Part shown: piece after piece, positions 62,577-64,000 of the stretch
Numbering within the stretch: position 1 is the first letter of the stretch
Layout: every line of letters starts with the position of its first letter
Source: Phyto melanocephala
Lineage: Eukaryota > Arthropoda > Insecta > Diptera > Rhinophoridae
Reading direction: 5' to 3'
Length of the DNA: 64,000 nucleotides
NCBI GenBank assembly: GCA_941918925.1
Contig: OW799234.1
Coordinates: forward strand, 130,614,895-130,678,894
The notes under the pieces: generated by a model
Database searches by the model: none
Told to the model about the DNA's origin: nothing
What the model saw: the letters and a program-made list of their open reading frames with translations, nothing else
Made by a program: the position numbers and the translations under genes

Positions 62577-62933
62577 CAAAGACGAATTCGACAAATTTTG
62601 ACAAAATGATTTCCAATCAGCTGGGCTCTGATAATTTCCAGCTCATTCCGATTTTTTTAAGGGCATAACAACGTAACTTCCAAGGCGAATTCATTATCAG
62701 GTGGTGTTGACAACGCAGCTGATCTACTTTTTTTTATTTGCATAAATGATGGCTGAGTTGTCAAATATTATTTATGTTTACATAGATTACTCTTTCCCGC
62801 GCAAAAAAACACAAACAAAAACCATGTAGTTTTTGACACATCGACAGTCGAAAGCAACAATAAAAAACCATGTTGTTTTTTTAATGTTGTATTTGTTGTA
62901 GAATTACCACCACCTGATAGTTAAATTCGCCTA
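62577..62933. mobile_element. AAGGCGAATT-ended inverted-repeat elements, two abutting
   Basis: A first relic (62577-62690) begins GACGAATTCGACAAATTTTG, as at 48875. A second (62691-62933) starts CAAGGCGAATTCATTATCAG and ends CACCTGATAGTTAAATTCGCC, imperfectly inverted. It stops two bases before the TA-flanked element at 62936. Confidence 0.6.
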
Positions 62934-62935
62934 TA

Positions 62936-63248
62936 CAGTCGTGTCTGGATATAGTGAACTAATTTTTGCAAGGCTTGTTCATACTATCCAGGTTATTCTC
63001 TATATCAAGGTTGAAATTTTTGTTCAAAAATTCGTTTGATTTACTAAAAATACATACACGTAAATGCAATAGCTGATTAGAAACAATTTGTACTAAAAAG
63101 GAAATATGTATATGTACATATGTATTTAAGTTTGATAAAAGAATTGTTGTTAAAGTTGTTTTCAAAATTTGGTTCACTATTAGAGTTTTTCACTATTTAG
63201 AGTACTCCATGCAAAGATTTTGGTGTTCACTATATCCAGACACGACTG
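62936..63248. mobile_element. Pogo-like miniature element with perfect termini and TA duplication
   Basis: The left end CAGTCGTGTCTGGATATAGT is the exact complement of the right end, and the identity runs 24 bases. TA lies on both sides (62934-62935 and 63249-63250). 313 bases with no coding. Its termini are related to those of 50800-51311. Confidence 0.85.
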
Positions 63249-63864
63249 TATGTATATTCAAAAATTGTTCAGCACTAACGCAATATGTTGACTTAAGTGT
63301 GCTTAATGGCAAATTATTTCAGTTTTTAGAAAAACACACAACGACATACGTTAATATTTCTGAACACATTTGAAAGTTATTTTCTGATAATTTTTCAGTT
63401 TATATTACTTGTGTACAACCAATGTTGACATACGCTGCTTTATCTGCTCACACTTTTAGTCTTCGTACCACTTTGTTTATTTTGGTCTTCGCTATGATCT
63501 AATTTTCAAATGATATTTGTCTGAAATTTTTATAAGAAAATTTTAAGATCTTTATTGACATGAATGGTAAAAAAAAAGTTTAAAAACTTCAATACCTAAC
63601 CGGTTGTTTTATATAAAACGGTTTTGTGGCTCTCCTGAAAAATTTGATTTTAAGACATACATACGTGGTTGCCCATGAAAACGACTGATTTTTGCTTCTT
63701 ATATCTTTGACGTTAGTCACAAAGGCCTCAAATAAAAAAAAATGCATTTAAAGCTTTTAATTCGGTTTTACTTAAAAATGCATATTTTGTTTGGTTACAT
63801 GAAATATTCATGCAGGTTTAAGCAATGGTGAATTAATACAACAAAACTTTTCTGTCACAAGGCC

Positions 63865-64000
63865 AATTTGTATATCAGGGCTGGAGAAGTTGTTATGATA
63901 TGTTTAATATAATAAAATTTTATAAGGAAAATGCAATACATATGTAAAACACATTATTAATTGTGCAAAATCAACAAACAGACATCAATTTGGTACATTT
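63865..64000. repeat. Partial copy of the 48374-48860 fold-back element, cut by the window end
   Basis: GTATATCAGGGCTGGAGAAG, TTTAATATAATAAAATTT and AACACATTATTAATTGTGC follow the order seen at 48658-48760. It runs off the window. Confidence 0.65.

Overview
The window looks like nuclear DNA from a higher fly (Diptera, probably a cyclorrhaphan). The evidence is very AT-rich sequence, short GT-AG introns beside very long ones, Gln/His/Ser-rich low-complexity proteins of the kind common in fly regulators, and a dense load of DNA transposons. I cannot name the species. A calyptrate fly (blow fly or house fly type) is my guess, not something the sequence proves. Coding sequence is scarce: I can support only two host genes, and both are built from low-complexity segments.

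Layout. 1-22107: no exon seen; it is most simply the long first intron of the minus-strand gene, or its flank, and is packed with mobile-element relics (a pogo/Tigger-like element, a fold-back element, a 4.3 kb head-to-tail Helitron array, a decayed mariner-type transposase, a single Helitron, and a four-deep nest of insertions at 15.2-17.1 kb). 22108-23064 (minus): first coding exon of an unrecognised Ser/His/Gln-rich protein, ending at a clear splice donor. 23065-36893: region between two divergently oriented genes, with several inverted-repeat elements and another Helitron. 36894-42573 (plus): a complete three-exon gene for a 1215-residue protein with seven zinc fingers, five candidate SUMOylation sites and acidic, Gln- and Ser-rich flanks, most likely a sequence-specific transcription regulator. 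42574-64000: 3' UTR and gene-poor DNA holding a long Tc1-like element, fold-back elements, a decayed Tc1-like transposase, pogo-like miniature elements, a tRNA-derived SINE-like sequence and very AT-rich low-complexity blocks.

The two genes point away from each other and their start codons lie 13.8 kb apart. Nothing in the sequence shows that they share control. The strongest structural signals are the Helitron array of nearly identical 1.09 kb units (5171-9428), the nest with two 8-bp target-site duplications (15235-17136), and repeated side-by-side insertion of related elements at the same six-base site (26208-26672). I saw no bacterial-type operon, no CRISPR array, no rRNA gene and no convincing functional tRNA gene.
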